Notes under the pieces: model-generated | The model's input: the letters and a program-made list of their open reading frames with translations, nothing else | Databases searched by the model: none | What the model was told of the DNA's origin: nothing | Made by a program: the position numbers and the translations under genes | Assembly: GCA_009692365.1 (NCBI GenBank) | Contig: SHZJ01000005.1 | Location: forward strand, 57,217 to 121,216 | Direction: 5' to 3' | DNA from: Gammaproteobacteria bacterium | GTDB taxonomy: Bacteria; Pseudomonadota; Gammaproteobacteria; Ga0077536 | Length of the DNA: 64,000 bases | Part shown: one piece after another, positions 25,403 to 35,199 of the stretch | Position numbering within the stretch: the stretch's first letter is position 1 | Layout of the letters: each line of letters begins with the position of its first letter

Positions 25403-27070
25403 ATGTCGGAGAGTTTCGCCGAACTGTTTGAAAGCAGCCAAGTCGCCGCCAAGATGCGCCCGGGCACTATCGTCAAGGGATGTGTGGTCGAAATCCGCCC
25501 AGATTTCGTGGTCATCAACGCAGGACTGAAGTCGGAGGGCGCCATCCCTATCGAGCAGTTCCGCAACCCCAAAGGGGAACTCGAGGTCAGCGTCGGCGAC
25601 GAAGTAGACGTTGCGCTCGACATGGTCGAGGACGGCAACGGCGAGACCCGACTATCGCGTGACAAAGCCAAGCGCGCCAAGGCGTGGGACGAACTCGAGA
25701 AAGCCTGCGAAGCCGGCCAGAGCGTCATCGGCATCATCAGCGACAAGGTCAAAGGCGGTTTCACCGTCGACATCGAGTCCATCCGCGCGTTCCTGCCTGG
25801 CTCCCTGGTCGACGTGCGTCCGGTGCGCGACACCAGCTATCTGGAAGGCAAACCGCTGGAATTCAAGGTGGTCAAAGTCGACCGCAAGCGTAACAACGTG
25901 GTGGTCTCCCGCCGCGCGGTGGTCGAGAGCGAAAATTCCGCCGAGCGCGAAGCACTGTTCGAAAGCCTGACCGAAGGTTCCGTCACCAAAGGGCTGGTCA
26001 AGAACCTCACCGACTACGGCGCGTTCATCGATTTGGGCGGCATCGACGGCCTGCTCCATATCACCGATATGGCCTGGCGGCGGGTCAAGCACCCGTCCGA
26101 AGTGGTCGCCATCGGCCAAGAAGTCATGGTCAAGGTGCTCAAATTCGACCGCGAGCGCACCCGCGTCTCACTCGGCCTCAAGCAGTTGGGCGAGGACCCG
26201 TGGGTCGATATTTCCCGGCGCTACCCGGAGCACACCCGCCTGTTTGGCAGCGTGACCAACATTGCCGACTACGGTTGCTTCGTCGAGATTGAACCGGGCG
26301 TCGAAGGTCTGGTTCACGTGTCGGAAATGGACTGGACCAACAAGAACGTCCACCCCTCGAAGGTCGTGCATTTAAGCCAAGAAGTCGAAGTCATGGTGCT
26401 CGATATCGACGAGGACCGGCGGCGCATTTCCTTGGGCATGAAACAGTGCAAAGCCAATCCGTGGGAAGAATTCGCGGCCACTCATAACAAGAACGACCGC
26501 GTGGTGGGGACCATCAAGTCCATCACCGACTTCGGTATTTTTGTTGGACTCGACGGTGGCATCGACGGCCTCGTGCACCTGTCCGACCTGTCTTGGGACA
26601 TCGCGGGCGAAGAAGCCGTGCGTAATTTCAAGAAGGGTGACGAACTCGAAACCGTGGTGCTGGCGGTGGATGCCGAGCGCGAGCGTATTTCGCTGGGCGT
26701 CAAACAGATGGCGGTGGACCCTTTCTCCGGCTATCTGGCCGCGAACGGCAAGGGCACGATTGTCACGGGCATGATTGTGGCGGTGGATGCCAAAGGTGCC
26801 ACCATCAACTTGGGCGATGGTATCGAAGGCGTGCTGCGCGCGAGCGAAATCTCCCGCGATGCCATCGACGATGCCCGCAAAGTGCTGCGCGAGAACGAGG
26901 AAGTCGAAGCGATGATTATCGGCGTCGACCGTAAGCGCCGCGTGATCAATCTGTCGATAAAAGCGAAAGAAAACGAAGACGAAGCCACCGCCTTAGAGGA
27001 ATACGGCGCAGACAACGACAGTCCCCGCACACGCTTGGGCGATTTGCTCAAGGAACAGCTAGACCGCTAA
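25403..27070 (+). CDS. rpsA: 30S ribosomal protein S1
   Basis: The mRNA-binding ribosomal protein that unfolds and docks mRNAs on the 30S subunit. 555 residues and six S1 (OB-fold) domains; the last four are easily seen by repeated GxxxxxxDYGxFV and GLVHxSD patterns such as [20 protein letters not shown] and [22 protein letters not shown] start at the ATG giving [13 protein letters not shown], which is preceded by CAGGTAAAT; an in-frame ATG 108 bp earlier would add 36 residues rich in Ser/Asn/Ala not found in S1. That 116-bp gap after cmk is then the 5' leader, where S1 normally controls its own translation. Confidence 0.97.
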   Translation: MSESFAELFESSQVAAKMRPGTIVKGCVVEIRPDFVVINAGLKSEGAIPIEQFRNPKGELEVSVGDEVDVALDMVEDGNGETRLSRDKAKRAKAWDELEKACEAGQSVIGIISDKVKGGFTVDIESIRAFLPGSLVDVRPVRDTSYLEGKPLEFKVVKVDRKRNNVVVSRRAVVESENSAEREALFESLTEGSVTKGLVKNLTDYGAFIDLGGIDGLLHITDMAWRRVKHPSEVVAIGQEVMVKVLKFDRERTRVSLGLKQLGEDPWVDISRRYPEHTRLFGSVTNIADYGCFVEIEPGVEGLVHVSEMDWTNKNVHPSKVVHLSQEVEVMVLDIDEDRRRISLGMKQCKANPWEEFAATHNKNDRVVGTIKSITDFGIFVGLDGGIDGLVHLSDLSWDIAGEEAVRNFKKGDELETVVLAVDAERERISLGVKQMAVDPFSGYLAANGKGTIVTGMIVAVDAKGATINLGDGIEGVLRASEISRDAIDDARKVLRENEEVEAMIIGVDRKRRVINLSIKAKENEDEATALEEYGADNDSPRTRLGDLLKEQLDR

Positions 27071-27145
27071 TCCTTTAAGCGGAACCGGCCGGGCCGCAAT
27101 TCCTTGGTTCGCCAGCGGAGTGCGGCCAAAATCTCGAGAACAAGC

Positions 27146-27499
27146 ATGACAAAGTCTGAGTTGATCGAAATTCTTGTCCGCAAGCAGGCCCAATTGGGCT
27201 ACCGTGACGTCGAATCGGCCGTTAAGACTATGCTCGAGCAAATGGCCTTAACGCTGGCAACGGGCCGCCGCATCGAAATTCGCGGGTTCGGCAGTTTCTC
27301 GCTGCACTATCGGCCACCGCGGGTCGGCCGCAATCCAAAATCCGGCGATCCGGTGTCGCTGCCGGGCAAATTCGTTCCGCATTTCAAGCCCGGCAAAGAA
27401 CTGCGTGAACGCGTGAATGCCTTGGACGAAGCGACCCTGCAGGCGGTGCGTGAACGTCGTCACGCGGCCGGTTACCACGACGACAGCGACGACGACTGA
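27146..27499 (+). CDS. ihfB: Integration host factor subunit beta
   Basis: DNA-bending, HU-family protein that works as a heterodimer with IHF-alpha. 117 residues from the ATG giving [11 protein letters not shown]. The DNA-wrapping arm is present as [27 protein letters not shown] split over residues 43-69. At 94 residues E. coli IHF-beta is shorter: this one has a charged C-terminal extension of about 23 residues ending HDDSDDD. The position after rpsA is standard. Confidence 0.95.
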   Translation: MTKSELIEILVRKQAQLGYRDVESAVKTMLEQMALTLATGRRIEIRGFGSFSLHYRPPRVGRNPKSGDPVSLPGKFVPHFKPGKELRERVNALDEATLQAVRERRHAAGYHDDSDDD

Positions 27500-27557
27500 G
27501 AGCTGGGGTGGCCGTTCGCCGCGCTGACAATCTCAACGTTTTAGCGGGAGAGCCTGC

Positions 27558-27860
27558 GTGGTACGGCGAATCATCCAAGTCTTGACGGCGCTTTGCGGCG
27601 TGCTGGTGGGGTTGGCCTTCCACGCGCGCAACCATGCGCTGGTACGCCTCGATTTTTATCGCGGCGCCCTCGAACTGCCGCTGTCCTTTGTGGTGGTTGG
27701 TAGCCTGCTCGCGGGTACTTTGCTCGGGGCCGCGGTACTCCTGCCGGGCCGTTGGCGTTTAGCCCGTCGTCTGCGCCGCAGCGAACGCGCCGCCAGTGCA
27801 GCACAGGCGCTGGCGATTGCCGCACGCCTCCCCGTAGCGCCGCCTTCCCATGTCGATTGA
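27558..27860 (+). CDS. lapA: Lipopolysaccharide assembly protein A-like membrane protein (DUF1049)
   Basis: A 100-residue inner-membrane protein with two hydrophobic segments (about 5-23 and 43-65) and a basic cytoplasmic tail (RWRLARRLRRSERAA), the layout of LapA/YciS. In E. coli it acts with LapB in controlling LpxC turnover. GTG start with GCGGGAGAG upstream. Overlaps lapB by 11 bp. Confidence 0.88.
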   Translation: MVRRIIQVLTALCGVLVGLAFHARNHALVRLDFYRGALELPLSFVVVGSLLAGTLLGAAVLLPGRWRLARRLRRSERAASAAQALAIAARLPVAPPSHVD

Positions 27861-29037
27861 AACCCTGTTCGTGGTGACCGTGCTGCTCTTGCCGGTCGCC
27901 GCCTTGTCGGGGTGGGCGGTCGGGCGCCGCGAGGTTTCCCTCCAGGCCCGGCGTCAACAGCAGACCTCGCAGACCGCTACCGACTACTTTCTGGGCCTTA
28001 ACTACCTATTGCACGACCGGCCCGACAAGGCGATCGAGGTGTTTGTCAAAGCGCTGGACGTCGACAGCGAAACGGTGGAAACCCATTTGGCGCTGGGCAA
28101 TCTTTTTCGCCGGCGCGGGGAGGTCGACCGAGCCATTCGTATCCACCAAAATTTGGTTGCCCGTTCCACCTTGGATATGCGGCAGCGCGGACTGGCGCTG
28201 CTGGAATTGGGGCTTGATTACGCACGCTCCGGGCTGTTTGACCGGGCCGAGAATCTGTTCCTAGAGTTGCTCGACATCGATATGTATCAGGCGCAGGCGC
28301 TGCGCCACCTGGTCGACATTTACCAACAAGAACAGGAATGGGCGAAAGCGCTCGATTACAGCAGTCGCCTGGAGGCCACGAGCGGCGAAAACCGGGCGAA
28401 CGAGCGCGCGCATTTTTTGTGTGAGCTGGCACATACCCACGCCGAGCGAGGCGCTCGCGATGAGGCGCTGGATCTGCTCGAGAAGGCTTTGCTGGTCGAC
28501 CGTCGCAGCGTGCGCGCCAGTCTGCTCAGTGCGCAGCTGGTCATGGCGGTCGGTGAGCATGAAGAGGCGCTGGCACATTTGAAGCGCGTCGAACACCAAG
28601 ATTTAGATTTCATGCCCGAAGCATTGCCGCTAATCGTGCGCTGCTATGACCTGCTTGAGCGCAAGGAAGAACTTCGCCACTACCTCGAACGGCTCGCGGC
28701 CCTGCGGGCGGGGGTTTCGGCGACTCTGGCGCTAGGCGAACTCATAAGCCAGCAGTCCGGCCTGCTGGAAGCCAAACGCTACATCGTGCACGAGCTCAAA
28801 ATTCGCCCGACCATTCGCGGTATCGACCGCTTGATCGACTACGCCCTGGACGGCGTCAGCGGTGAGACCCGCGAGGACCTGCAGGTTCTCAAGGAAACGG
28901 CCATGCGCTTGGTGGCCGGGAAAGCCGCCTATTTGTGCGGCAAATGCGGGTTTTCTGGTCGTTCTATGCACTGGCACTGCCCGGGCTGCCGGGCTTGGGG
29001 CACGGTTAAGCCCATCCATGGGATCGAGGGCGAGTAA
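27850..29037 (+). CDS. lapB: Lipopolysaccharide assembly protein B (YciM), TPR and rubredoxin-like
   Basis: An N-terminally membrane-anchored cytoplasmic protein that in E. coli brings LpxC to the FtsH protease, balancing LPS against phospholipid. 395 residues: anchor helix (about 4-22), a string of TPRs (about 40-340, e.g. ALGNLFRRRGEVDRAIRIH), and a C-terminal four-cysteine rubredoxin-like knuckle, YLCGKCGFSGRSMHWHCPGC, at about residues 358-377. All four cysteines are kept. Overlaps lapA; pyrF begins 3 bp later. Confidence 0.95.
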   Translation: MSIETLFVVTVLLLPVAALSGWAVGRREVSLQARRQQQTSQTATDYFLGLNYLLHDRPDKAIEVFVKALDVDSETVETHLALGNLFRRRGEVDRAIRIHQNLVARSTLDMRQRGLALLELGLDYARSGLFDRAENLFLELLDIDMYQAQALRHLVDIYQQEQEWAKALDYSSRLEATSGENRANERAHFLCELAHTHAERGARDEALDLLEKALLVDRRSVRASLLSAQLVMAVGEHEEALAHLKRVEHQDLDFMPEALPLIVRCYDLLERKEELRHYLERLAALRAGVSATLALGELISQQSGLLEAKRYIVHELKIRPTIRGIDRLIDYALDGVSGETREDLQVLKETAMRLVAGKAAYLCGKCGFSGRSMHWHCPGCRAWGTVKPIHGIEGE

Positions 29038-29040
29038 GCT

Positions 29041-29763
29041 ATGACGAGCAGCGCTAGCGCAGCCATTATCGTGGCGCTGGATTTCTCTACGGGCCCGCAG
29101 GCGCTGACGCTGGCGGACCAACTGGCGGGCAGCGGGTGTGCGGTGAAGGTTGGCAAGGAACTGTTTACCCGTGAAGGCCCGGCGATTTGCGCGGCGCTCC
29201 AGCAGCGCGGTCTGCGGGTGTTTCTCGATTTAAAATTTCACGACATTCCCAATACCGTCGCCGCCGCCTGCCGCGCGGCGGCAGAGCTTGGGGTGTGGAT
29301 GGTGAACGTGCATGCGAGCGGCGGGCGAGAGATGTTGGTGGCCGCGCGGGCCGCGCTGGAGGCGTATGCCACCCGCCCGTTGCTGGTGGCCGTGACCGTC
29401 CTGACCAGCCTTGATCAGGCCGCTTTGGCCGAGGTTGGGATTGCTGTCCAACCCGCCGACCAAGTCGCCCGTTTGGCCCAATTGACGCTGGCTGCGGGCT
29501 TGGACGGTGTGGTTTGTTCACCGCAGGAAATTGCCTTGGTCAAAGCGCTTTGCGGCCCCCGCTTTTTAGCGGTCACGCCCGGCGTGCGGCCCGCGGGCAG
29601 TGCGAGTGACGACCAGCAACGCGTCGCTACGCCGCGCTCCGCGCGCGCGGCCGGGGCAGATTATCTGGTCATCGGACGGCCGATCACCCGCGCCGCCGAT
29701 CCCCTCCGCACCCTTGTGGAAATCACCGCAGAAGTGGCCGAAACCCCCGCGAGGTCTGTTTGA
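29041..29763 (+). CDS. pyrF: Orotidine 5'-phosphate decarboxylase
   Basis: Final step of UMP synthesis. 240 residues. The catalytic Lys-Asp network is seen in [24 protein letters not shown] and [20 protein letters not shown]; phosphate-binding residues are in [10 protein letters not shown] and [15 protein letters not shown]. lapA-lapB-pyrF is the usual order, and the 3-bp gap to lapB suggests one transcript. Confidence 0.97.
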   Translation: MTSSASAAIIVALDFSTGPQALTLADQLAGSGCAVKVGKELFTREGPAICAALQQRGLRVFLDLKFHDIPNTVAAACRAAAELGVWMVNVHASGGREMLVAARAALEAYATRPLLVAVTVLTSLDQAALAEVGIAVQPADQVARLAQLTLAAGLDGVVCSPQEIALVKALCGPRFLAVTPGVRPAGSASDDQQRVATPRSARAAGADYLVIGRPITRAADPLRTLVEITAEVAETPARSV

Positions 29764-29791
29764 ATATGTCGTTTTGGGTCCGGTTCTGAGG

Positions 29792-32700
29792 ATGGAAAAC
29801 CCCGTTCTACAAAGTCCTTTCGCGCCGGCACTGCCCCAGGGCAAAGCGGCTATTACCAGTTGGTCGCGACTCCACGGCGCGTCGCGTGCGCTGGCGATCG
29901 CCGAAGCGGTGGCGACCACCAAAGATTTCTGTCTGGTGGTGTGCGCCGATTCCCTGAGCGCGGCCCAGTTGGATGCGGAAATTCCTTTTTTCGCCCCCGA
30001 CCTGCCTAAATATCACCTGCCAGATTGGGAAACGTTGCCCTACGACCGTTTCAGCCCTTATCAGGACATTACCTCCGAGCGCGTGGCGACGCTCTCGGCG
30101 CTGCCGGGGCTGCGCCGTGGCGTGCTGATTGTTTCGGCGGCCTCGCTGCTGCACCGTTTGCCGCCGCGCCAGTGGCTGGGTGGGCAGAGTTTCGTTCTGA
30201 CGACGGGCCAAACCCTCGACCGCGAGGCGTTCCGGCGCCAACTGCACGAGGCGGGTTATCGCAGCGTGCCGCAGGTGATGGACCACGGCGATTTCGCCAT
30301 CCGCGGCTCGTTGATCGACGTCTATCCGATGGGTGAGGACATGCCGTTTCGCATCGACCTCTTTGGCGATGACATCGAGGCCTTGCGACGCTTCGATACC
30401 GAGACCCAGCGCTCCACCGAAGTCATCGCCGCAGTGCGTATTCTGCCCGCGCGCGAGGTGCCGCTCTCAGCCGAGGGTATCGCGACCTTTAGGCGCAATT
30501 GGCGGCTCGCCTTTGAAGGCCGCCCAACGGCCAGCTCCCTGTTTGAGGATGTGAGTGATGGCCACGCCCCGGCGGGCATCGAATACTATCTGCCGCTGTT
30601 TTTTGACGGTGTCTCGACCCTTTTTGACTATCTGCCCACCAACACGCTGGTGATCGCCGACGGTGCGGCGGATAGCGCAGGCGCGGCTTTTTTGCGCAGC
30701 GTAGACGAGCGCTACGAGCAGCTGCGACACGATCTGGAACGCCCTCTACTGCCGCCGCTACGGCTGTTTCTGACGGCACAAGAACTCACTCAACGCTTGG
30801 CGTCCTATGCCCGGATCCGCTTGGAGCCAGAGGACTGGGCGGGTCGCGCCGCCGGTCTCACTTTTGCGACGCGGCCCGGCACCGCCCTACCCATTGACGC
30901 ACGCGCGAAAAACCCGCTGCGAGCCGTGCAGGAATTTCTCACGCGCTACGCGGGGCGGGTGCTCTTCGTGGCGGAATCCAACGGCCGCCGCGAGACGATG
31001 ATCGAACTCTTTCGCGCCCACGGCGTGGCGCTCAAAACGCTGAGCTCGTGGGCAGAATTTCGCCACAGCGATGCCGTTGCCGCCTTGGCCGTTGGACCGC
31101 TGGCGGCGGGCGTGGAAATTCTCGAGCCCCCGATCGCCATCATCACCGAGCTGCAGTTATTCGGCGAACGCGCGTCCCAACGGCGCCGCCGCCGGCGCAG
31201 TAATGTGGACCAAGAGGCGGTGGTGCGTAATCTTGCCGAACTGCGCATCGGCGCGCCGGTGGTCCACGAGCAGCATGGCGTGGGCCGCTACTTGGGGCTG
31301 GAAGTGCTCGCGATGGGCGACAGCATCAACGAGTTCATCAAGCTGGAATATGCCGACGGCGATAAACTCTATGTGCCGGTTGCCGCGCTCGGGCTGATTA
31401 GCCGTTACACCGGGATGGATCCCGAGCGGGCCCCTTTGCATAAGCTCGGCAGCGGTCAATGGGATAAGGCGCGGCGGCGGGCCGCCGAGCGGATCCGAGA
31501 TGTCGCCGCCGAACTGCTGGAAATCCACGCCCGCCGCGCCGCGCGCCGGGGCCACGCCTTCGCAATGGATCGCGAGGGCTATTTGGCGTTCGAACAAGGC
31601 TTCCCGTTCGAGGAAACCTCCGACCAGCTGGCCGCGATCGAGGCCGTGCTGGCCGATATGCAGCGCCCCCAGCCGATGGACCGCTTAATTTGCGGGGACG
31701 TGGGTTTTGGCAAAACCGAGGTCGCGATGCGGGCCGCGTGGTTGGCGGTGACCGGTGGCCGCCAGGTCGCGGTGCTGGTGCCGACCACCCTGCTCGCGCA
31801 GCAGCACTATCAGACTTTTCGCGACCGCTTCGCCGATTGGCCCGTGCGCATCGGCCAACTGTCGCGTTTTCGCGATTCTGGCGAAACTCGCATCACGCTG
31901 GACGGGCTGGCGGCGGGCACGGTCGATATCGTAGTTGGCACGCACAAGCTGCTGAGCCGCGAAGTGCGCTTCAAGGAATTAGGCCTGGTGATCATCGACG
32001 AGGAGCACCGTTTCGGCGTGCGCCAGAAAGAGCAGTTCAAGGCGCTGCGTTCGGAGGTCGACATTCTCACCCTGACCGCAACACCCATTCCGCGCACCCT
32101 CAACATGGCGCTATCGGGTACCCGCGAACTCTCGGTGATCGCCACCGCACCGTCCAAACGCCTGGCCGTGCAGACCTTCCTCCACGAATGGTCCGACGAA
32201 CTCATCCGCGACGCCCTTTTGCGGGAGATTTCGCGTGGTGGCCAAGTATATTTTGTGCACAACGACGTCGAGACCATCGAGAAACTGGCCGCCGAAATCG
32301 CGGGCCTGGTGCCGGTGGCGCGGGTCCGCCATGCCCACGGGCAGATGCGGGAGAAAGAGCTAGAGCAGGTCATGCTCGACTTCTACCATCGCCGCTGCAA
32401 TGTCTTGGTGTGCACCACTATCATCGAGACCGGTATCGATATCCCCAACGCCAACACCATGCTGATCAACCGCGCCGACCGCTACGGTCTCGCCCAGCTC
32501 TACCAGCTGCGTGGACGGGTGGGGCGCTCGCACCACCGGGCCTACGCCTACCTCCTCGTGCCGCCGCGTAAATCGATGACCGCCGATGCCGTCAAGCGCC
32601 TCGAAGCGATCGAGTCGTTAGAGGACTTGGGCGTCGGGTTTACGCTGGCGACCCACGATATGGAGATCCGCGGCGCCGGCCAGATCCTGGGCGAAGACCA

Positions 32701-33241
32701 GAGCGGCCAGATCCAGGAAATTGGTTTTGGGCTGTACAGCGAGTTGCTCAATCGGGCGGTGACCGCCCTCAAGGCCGGGCACCAGCCGGATCTGGAATCA
32801 CTCTCGGCGCGCGCCTGTGAGGCCGATTTGCATTTGCCGGCGCTCTTGCCCGAAGACTACCTCCCCGATGTGCACGCCCGGCTGGTGTTATATAAACGCA
32901 TCGCAACCGCACCAGACGCCACCGAACTCCAACTCCTCAAGGAGGAGTTGGTTGACCGCCTCGGCCCGTGCGGGCAGCCGGTGCACAATCTGTTTCGGCT
33001 CACGGCGCTGAAGCAGCGCGCGGATGCCTTGGGCATCAAACGCGTCGATTTCTCCCGGCAGGGCGGCTTCGTCGAGTTTCGCCCCAATCCGGAAGTGGAG
33101 CCGCTCAAAGTCATCAAGTTCCTGCAATCGGGTAAGCACTACCGGCTGGACGGTCAGGACAAACTGCGTTTGCGTAAAGAGATGCCCGAGGATGAAGCCC
33201 GCTTTGTGGAGTTGGAAAATCTCTTGGAGCGGCTCGCTTGA
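29792..33241 (+). CDS. mfd: Transcription-repair coupling factor
   Basis: Translocase that removes stalled RNA polymerase and recruits UvrA. 1149 residues from the ATG giving MENPVLQSPFA, nearly the E. coli length; an earlier in-frame ATG lies inside pyrF. Domains: UvrB-like N-terminus (1-330), RNA-polymerase-interaction domain (about 480-550, HEQHGVGRYLGLEVLAMGDS), RecG-like motor with Walker A GDVGFGKTE (Lys641) and DEEHRFG, helicase C region with TTIIETGIDIPNANTM and QLRGRVGRS, and a C-terminal autoinhibitory D7 domain. Last bases overlap the next gene's TTG. Confidence 0.98.
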   Translation: MENPVLQSPFAPALPQGKAAITSWSRLHGASRALAIAEAVATTKDFCLVVCADSLSAAQLDAEIPFFAPDLPKYHLPDWETLPYDRFSPYQDITSERVATLSALPGLRRGVLIVSAASLLHRLPPRQWLGGQSFVLTTGQTLDREAFRRQLHEAGYRSVPQVMDHGDFAIRGSLIDVYPMGEDMPFRIDLFGDDIEALRRFDTETQRSTEVIAAVRILPAREVPLSAEGIATFRRNWRLAFEGRPTASSLFEDVSDGHAPAGIEYYLPLFFDGVSTLFDYLPTNTLVIADGAADSAGAAFLRSVDERYEQLRHDLERPLLPPLRLFLTAQELTQRLASYARIRLEPEDWAGRAAGLTFATRPGTALPIDARAKNPLRAVQEFLTRYAGRVLFVAESNGRRETMIELFRAHGVALKTLSSWAEFRHSDAVAALAVGPLAAGVEILEPPIAIITELQLFGERASQRRRRRRSNVDQEAVVRNLAELRIGAPVVHEQHGVGRYLGLEVLAMGDSINEFIKLEYADGDKLYVPVAALGLISRYTGMDPERAPLHKLGSGQWDKARRRAAERIRDVAAELLEIHARRAARRGHAFAMDREGYLAFEQGFPFEETSDQLAAIEAVLADMQRPQPMDRLICGDVGFGKTEVAMRAAWLAVTGGRQVAVLVPTTLLAQQHYQTFRDRFADWPVRIGQLSRFRDSGETRITLDGLAAGTVDIVVGTHKLLSREVRFKELGLVIIDEEHRFGVRQKEQFKALRSEVDILTLTATPIPRTLNMALSGTRELSVIATAPSKRLAVQTFLHEWSDELIRDALLREISRGGQVYFVHNDVETIEKLAAEIAGLVPVARVRHAHGQMREKELEQVMLDFYHRRCNVLVCTTIIETGIDIPNANTMLINRADRYGLAQLYQLRGRVGRSHHRAYAYLLVPPRKSMTADAVKRLEAIESLEDLGVGFTLATHDMEIRGAGQILGEDQSGQIQEIGFGLYSELLNRAVTALKAGHQPDLESLSARACEADLHLPALLPEDYLPDVHARLVLYKRIATAPDATELQLLKEELVDRLGPCGQPVHNLFRLTALKQRADALGIKRVDFSRQGGFVEFRPNPEVEPLKVIKFLQSGKHYRLDGQDKLRLRKEMPEDEARFVELENLLERLA

Positions 33242-33906
33242 GGCCGGCCCCACGGCCCCGATGTCTGGTCTTCATGGCGCTGTTGGCGGGCAGCCTGCAC
33301 CTGCGGGCTGAACCTTTAGGGCCGGTGGAGGTGGAAGTCATTGTGTTTCGCTACCGGGCCGCCGCGAACGGGCAGGAGTGGACCGCCGCCGCGGCGTTAG
33401 CCCCGCAGGGCGCCGTGCAACTGGCGGCAGCCCCGATGGCGGGGCTGGGCGAGGTCGCCGATTTCACGGCCTATGCCACCCCAGACCTGCGCCTCACCGG
33501 CGTGGCGCAGGCGCTGAATCGCGCGGGGGCTTATGAGGTGCTGGCGCATACCGCATGGCGGCAGCCGGCCGCAGCGGGGCTGGCGGTGTCGCTCGCCCCG
33601 CCGCTCGACGCGCAAGCCCCGGCGCTGACACCATCGCTGCAGGGCTCGCTGCGGTTGCGTCCTGCGGGTGCGGACCTGCGGGTGGATGTCGACCTACTCG
33701 TGCCTGCGGGTGAGCAGCAGGTCGCCGTGCACGCCCAGCAAAATGTCCAGCCGGGTGAATTACGCTATTTAGACCACCCGCTGGCGGGGGTGTTGTTACA
33801 GATCAGGCCTTGGCTTGCGGCGACCAGCGAGCCGCCCGCGCCGCCGCCCGCAGGGACCCCTAACCCGACCCCGACGCCGGCCCCTAGGCCGGGTCCGGCT
33901 GACTGA
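33238..33906 (+). CDS. CsiV-like exported protein (peptidoglycan-binding CsiV family)
   Basis: A 222-residue exported protein with a basic signal peptide MRPAPRPRCLVFMALLAGSL (cleavage near LRA-EP), the strand VEVEVIVFRY that opens the CsiV family, a Pro/Ala-rich middle, GSLRLRPAGADLRVDVDLL, and a Pro-rich tail. CsiV-like genes commonly follow mfd in gammaproteobacteria. The start is a TTG overlapping the mfd stop (TTGA); an ATG 36 bp later would shorten the signal to about 12 residues and is less likely. It is convergent with the phosphorylase gene, overlapping by 23 bp. Family call is moderate because similarity is mainly at the N-terminus and in the context. Confidence 0.62.
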   Translation: MRPAPRPRCLVFMALLAGSLHLRAEPLGPVEVEVIVFRYRAAANGQEWTAAAALAPQGAVQLAAAPMAGLGEVADFTAYATPDLRLTGVAQALNRAGAYEVLAHTAWRQPAAAGLAVSLAPPLDAQAPALTPSLQGSLRLRPAGADLRVDVDLLVPAGEQQVAVHAQQNVQPGELRYLDHPLAGVLLQIRPWLAATSEPPAPPPAGTPNPTPTPAPRPGPAD

Positions 33907-34642
33907 GGCCGGCCGTGATGGCCCGGCCTACTCGTTGCAACACGGCGGCCATGCCGACCTCGAGATGCCGGTAGATGTCGTCCATCGAAATCGTCGCCTC
34001 GCCGCCCACCCCGGCCGCCCAGTTCACGACCAGCGAGACCGTGGCGTAGGCGAGTCCGGCCTCGCGTGCGAGCGCGGCTTCTGGCATGCCCGTCATGCCG
34101 ACGATCGTGCAGCCGTCTTGCGCCATGCGCTTCACTTCAGCGGCTGATTCGAGACGCGGCCCCTGGGTCGCGCCGTAAACGCCGGTGTCCACCACCGCAC
34201 CGTGGTCTGGCTGGTCGAGCAACAGCCGACGCAGGCGCTCGGTGTAGGGCTGGCTGAAATCCACATGCTCTAACGTTGCGTTAACGCCATCGTAGAGCGT
34301 GTGCTCGCGCCCCGAGGTGTAGTCGATGATTTGTTCGGGTACGACAATTGCGCCGGGTGCGGCCGCGGCGCTAATGCCGCCTACCGCGGTCACGGCCAGA
34401 ATGTCGGTGACGCCGGCCTGCCGCAGTGCGGCGATGTTCGCCCGGTAGTTGATCCGGTGCGGCGGTAGCGCGTGGGTCTCGCCGTGGCGGGGCAGAAAGA
34501 ACACCGGTGAGCCGGCGAACAGGCCTTCGCAAAGGGTCGCGGAGGGCGCCCCATAGGCGGTCACTACCGCGTGTCGGGCGCTAATCTGGAGCGCGCCCAG
34601 ACGGTCTAGGCCGCTGCCGCCGATGATCGCAAAACGTCTCAC
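33884..34642 (-). CDS. S-methyl-5'-thioinosine phosphorylase (MTAP/PNP family)
   Basis: Predicted to split methylthioinosine with phosphate into hypoxanthine and methylthioribose 1-phosphate. 252 residues from a GTG that overlaps the upstream stop as GTGA. Motifs: FAIIGGSGLDRLG, FFLPRHGETHALPPHRINYRANI, TSGREHTLYDGV, VYGATQGPRLESAAEVKRM and VGMTGMPEAALAREAGL. The overall sequence resembles Pseudomonas MTIP (PA3004) much more than adenosine-specific MTAPs. The substrate fits the presence of an MTA deaminase at about 16-17 kb, and the adjacent phosphoribosyltransferase could reuse the hypoxanthine. Confidence 0.9.
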   Translation of the reverse strand: MRRFAIIGGSGLDRLGALQISARHAVVTAYGAPSATLCEGLFAGSPVFFLPRHGETHALPPHRINYRANIAALRQAGVTDILAVTAVGGISAAAAPGAIVVPEQIIDYTSGREHTLYDGVNATLEHVDFSQPYTERLRRLLLDQPDHGAVVDTGVYGATQGPRLESAAEVKRMAQDGCTIVGMTGMPEAALAREAGLAYATVSLVVNWAAGVGGEATISMDDIYRHLEVGMAAVLQRVGRAITAGLSQPDPA

Positions 34643-35199
34643 GAACCCTCCACTGCAAATAATCCACCGCCGTTGCGCCAATAGGTTTTGTAATCCATGC
34701 CGTAGCCAAAGAGATAGCGGTCGGGGGTCTGAACGGCGTGGAAATCCACCGCCGCCAGCCCCGCGCGGTGCGCCATCTGCTTGACCGCCAACGCGCAGGT
34801 CAAGACCTCCTGCGCGCCCAGCGCCGTGCATTCATCGACCGCAGCCTGCAGGGTCAGCCCCTGGTCCAGCAAGTCATCGACCAGCAACACCGTGCGCCCC
34901 GCGACGCTGCCCGGCGGTCGCCTAATCCACTCTAGGGTGCCGCCGACGGTGCGGGCACCGTAGCGAGTGAGGTGGATGTAATCCATCTGCAATGGAAATT
35001 CGAGTCGCGCCAGCAACATGCCCGCCGGCATCACCCCGCCGCTCATGAGCACCAGCAGCAGGGGATTGGTACCGGCCAGCCGGGCGGTGATGGTCTGGGC
35101 CATCTGCTCGCAGGCGCCTTCCAGTTGGGCCCGAGTAAACAGGCATTCGGCCCGGGCGCGCACGCCGGCGATTTCGCTTAGCAGGGCCGAGTCAGTCAT
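34639..35199 (-). CDS. Hypoxanthine-guanine phosphoribosyltransferase
   Basis: Predicted to convert hypoxanthine or guanine plus PRPP into IMP or GMP. 186 residues. The PRPP loop VLLVDDLLDQGLTLQAA is at 104-120, preceded by LMSGGVMPAGMLLARL (pyrophosphate loop) and Arg-rich RYGAR; VDFHAVQTPDRYLFGYGMDY closes the base site. The ATG giving MTDSALLSEIAG overlaps the upstream ATPase stop by 8 bp, and its own stop overlaps the phosphorylase GTG, so three genes are coupled. Confidence 0.92.
   Translation of the reverse strand: MTDSALLSEIAGVRARAECLFTRAQLEGACEQMAQTITARLAGTNPLLLVLMSGGVMPAGMLLARLEFPLQMDYIHLTRYGARTVGGTLEWIRRPPGSVAGRTVLLVDDLLDQGLTLQAAVDECTALGAQEVLTCALAVKQMAHRAGLAAVDFHAVQTPDRYLFGYGMDYKTYWRNGGGLFAVEGS

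Noticed and set aside
31690..32571. 293-codon plus-strand open frame inside mfd
   Set aside because: Alternate frame of the mfd motor domain; Arg/Gly/Pro-rich translation only.
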